Both the position numbers and the translations under genes were made by a program. Of a stretch of 38,615 bases of DNA, positions 37,364 through 38,615 are shown piece after piece (the stretch's first letter is position 1; each line of letters opens with the position of its first letter). The stretch comes from Nitrospinota bacterium (GTDB lineage Bacteria; Nitrospinota_A; UBA7883; JACRGQ01), in contig JACQEX010000003.1 in the NCBI GenBank assembly GCA_016200345.1, forward strand, positions 1-38,615. The letters are read 5' to 3'. The notes under the pieces are model-generated. The model was not told the DNA's origin and did not search any database. It saw only the letters and a program-made list of their open reading frames with translations.

Positions 37364-38184
37364 TGCGCGGTGCCGTACTGCGGCGAGTAGTCAAACGTCG
37401 CCACCACGTGAATCCGCTCCTTGTTCAAACCTTTGGGGAAACCGGCAAACGGGGCCGATTTCATCACGGCCACCAATGCGGACGAATCCAACGACACGTC
37501 GCCGGCGGAGGTTATGACCTTCGCCTCCAGCAACTCGCCGTTTTTACCGATGGTCATGCGCACAACCGTCCGGCCCCCCAGCCCCTTTTTAATCGCCTCC
37601 TCCGGGTAATTCCACGCTGACGCGACCGCCCCCCGGACGGCGACAAAATACTCCACGTACTCGAACTTTCTGGTGTTGAGTGGGATTATTATCTCGGTTT
37701 CGGTCTCCAACTCCCCGCCGGGGTTCGTTGCGGCAAACTTGTCAATGTCCTCGCCGGACATGGCCGGGGAACGGGCGGCCACGTTGCTCGCCGTCGGAGT
37801 CGGGGATTCCTTGATGAAACTGGGGACGGCCGTTTCCGCCCCTATTATTTGGCTTGATTTGGTCATGCGCCCCGATTTTGAGCGCTCCGTCCCCTTCTTG
37901 GTGAAACTTGCCGATGAAAACGACAGTGCCTCGGCCTTCTCCTTTTCTTTGACCTCCGACCTCGCCTCGGATTTTGGCAAATCTAGCATTTTCCCGTATT
38001 CCAAATCCTTCTCCTCGACGACCGGCTCGGACTTTACGGCGGTCTCGTCCATGAATGTGACCTTTATTATCCCGACGTCCGGCAGTGAGGGGATGGCGGA
38101 GATGTTGAGCGACATGGTCGCGACCACGGCGTGCAGAAGGAGGGAGAACACGATGAAACGCCCGATTTTCCATTGTCCCGCCAT
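37360..38184 (-). CDS. TonB-family energy transducer
   Basis: N-terminal TM anchor, charged linker, TonB C-terminal domain (VASAWNYPEEAIKKGLGGRTVVRMTIGKNGELLEAKVITSAGDVSLDSSALVAVMKSAPFAGFP). Confidence 0.85.
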   Translation of the reverse strand: MAGQWKIGRFIVFSLLLHAVVATMSLNISAIPSLPDVGIIKVTFMDETAVKSEPVVEEKDLEYGKMLDLPKSEARSEVKEKEKAEALSFSSASFTKKGTERSKSGRMTKSSQIIGAETAVPSFIKESPTPTASNVAARSPAMSGEDIDKFAATNPGGELETETEIIIPLNTRKFEYVEYFVAVRGAVASAWNYPEEAIKKGLGGRTVVRMTIGKNGELLEAKVITSAGDVSLDSSALVAVMKSAPFAGFPKGLNKERIHVVATFDYSPQYGTAQ

Positions 38185-38297
38185 CCGCCAAGTCTACCCC
38201 TCTTTAACCACGGAATAAAGCGGCGGATACGCCGGCGTTCGCCCTTGGACTAGTGTGGTGTCCCAGTAAAATAATTACGTTATGGTAGCTTTCGTCA

Positions 38298-38450
38298 ACC
38301 TTTATCAAGTTGCCTGCTTTATCTCTCTGACCTGTAACATACAAGCGTAAAGCGTTTACTGCGGCGGGCTTTTTTCGGCGACCTTTATCAAGTGACATGC
38401 TTTATCTCTCTGACTTGGAGCGCACAAGAAAATAAATGTTTACTGCTCGC
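38298..38450. repeat. Two degenerate tandem repeats, period ~83 nt, plus a partial third
   Basis: acctttatcaag-tg-c-tgctttatctctctgac...tttactgc at 38298 and 38381; tttactgcgggc again at 38479. Confidence 0.75.
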
Positions 38451-38538
38451 TCTGATTCACATTTTAAAGTCTCAACCATTTACTGCGGGCGCAGAAACAG
38501 GATGAATCCCGTTGCTACCCATTTGGCTTCTCACAACA

Positions 38539-38553
38539 GTCCGATAATCGGAC
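38539..38553. promoter_or_regulatory. 15-bp palindrome GTCCGATaATCGGAC, putative operator
   Basis: Perfect dyad immediately upstream of the sigma54-like promoter. Confidence 0.5.
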
Positions 38554-38569
38554 AAAACATATTAATGTT

Positions 38570-38585
38570 TGGCCTTGACATTGCA
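38570..38585 (+). promoter_or_regulatory. Candidate sigma54 (-24/-12) promoter reading out of the window
   Basis: TGGCcttgacaTTGCA: GG and GC separated by 10 nt, TGGC-N7-TTGCA spacing. Confidence 0.6.
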
Positions 38586-38615
38586 GGGGGGGTATAAAAT
38601 TAACCCATATTTTTA

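Noticed and set aside
38250-38280. ctagtgtggtgtcccagtaaaat as an IS end
   Set aside because: Resembles insertion-sequence termini by eye, but no partner inverted repeat, target duplication or transposase in the window.
38204-38398. 64-aa minus-strand ORF over the tandem repeats
   Set aside because: Spans repeat sequence, no RBS or motif; more likely fortuitous.

Overview
The window is a bacterial chromosome segment, mostly dense housekeeping and accessory operons, with no rRNA, tRNA or CRISPR array that I can recognise. Left to right: phage-type CI-like repressor genes; dpm1-like GT2, dacB, rpsI and rplM (minus strand); a mazF toxin whose mazE lacks a 5' end; a repeat-rich intergenic zone; rpiB, glyA, nrdR, siroheme synthase N-terminal family and hemX/ccsA-like; MerR and SPOR proteins; a hemerythrin-like protein; a 609-aa PilZ protein; an ethylene-receptor-like hybrid sensor; ilvE followed by a BRO-N antirepressor-like gene; an arsR, dnaJ/cbpA-like, pilZ, motB, motA, fapA, dsbC-like operon (minus strand); a tetR plus MMPL/RND exporter, LolA-like and outer-membrane protein cluster; EamA; nnrD/E; HU; and a minus-strand string tonB, fhcA-like, fhcD/ftr, DJ-1, alpha/beta hydrolase, membrane MurF-like. 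Most notable points: (1) a short FhcA-like protein overlapping a full-length formylmethanofuran:H4MPT formyltransferase, behind tonB; (2) an ethylene-binding-domain sensor with all five ligand residues but with the DHp and most of the ATPase domain missing; (3) a ~1.05-kb BRO-gene insertion at the ilvE 3' end bounded by identical 35-bp direct repeats; (4) two perfect 18-bp operators defining a tetR/exporter regulon, one filling the -35/-10 spacer; (5) hairpins with conserved ends but variable, still self-complementary arms; (6) a MazE antitoxin whose start is replaced by a 22-bp inverted-repeat element; (7) a sigma54-type promoter with a palindrome at the window's right edge. All calls are from reading the sequence; no searches were run.
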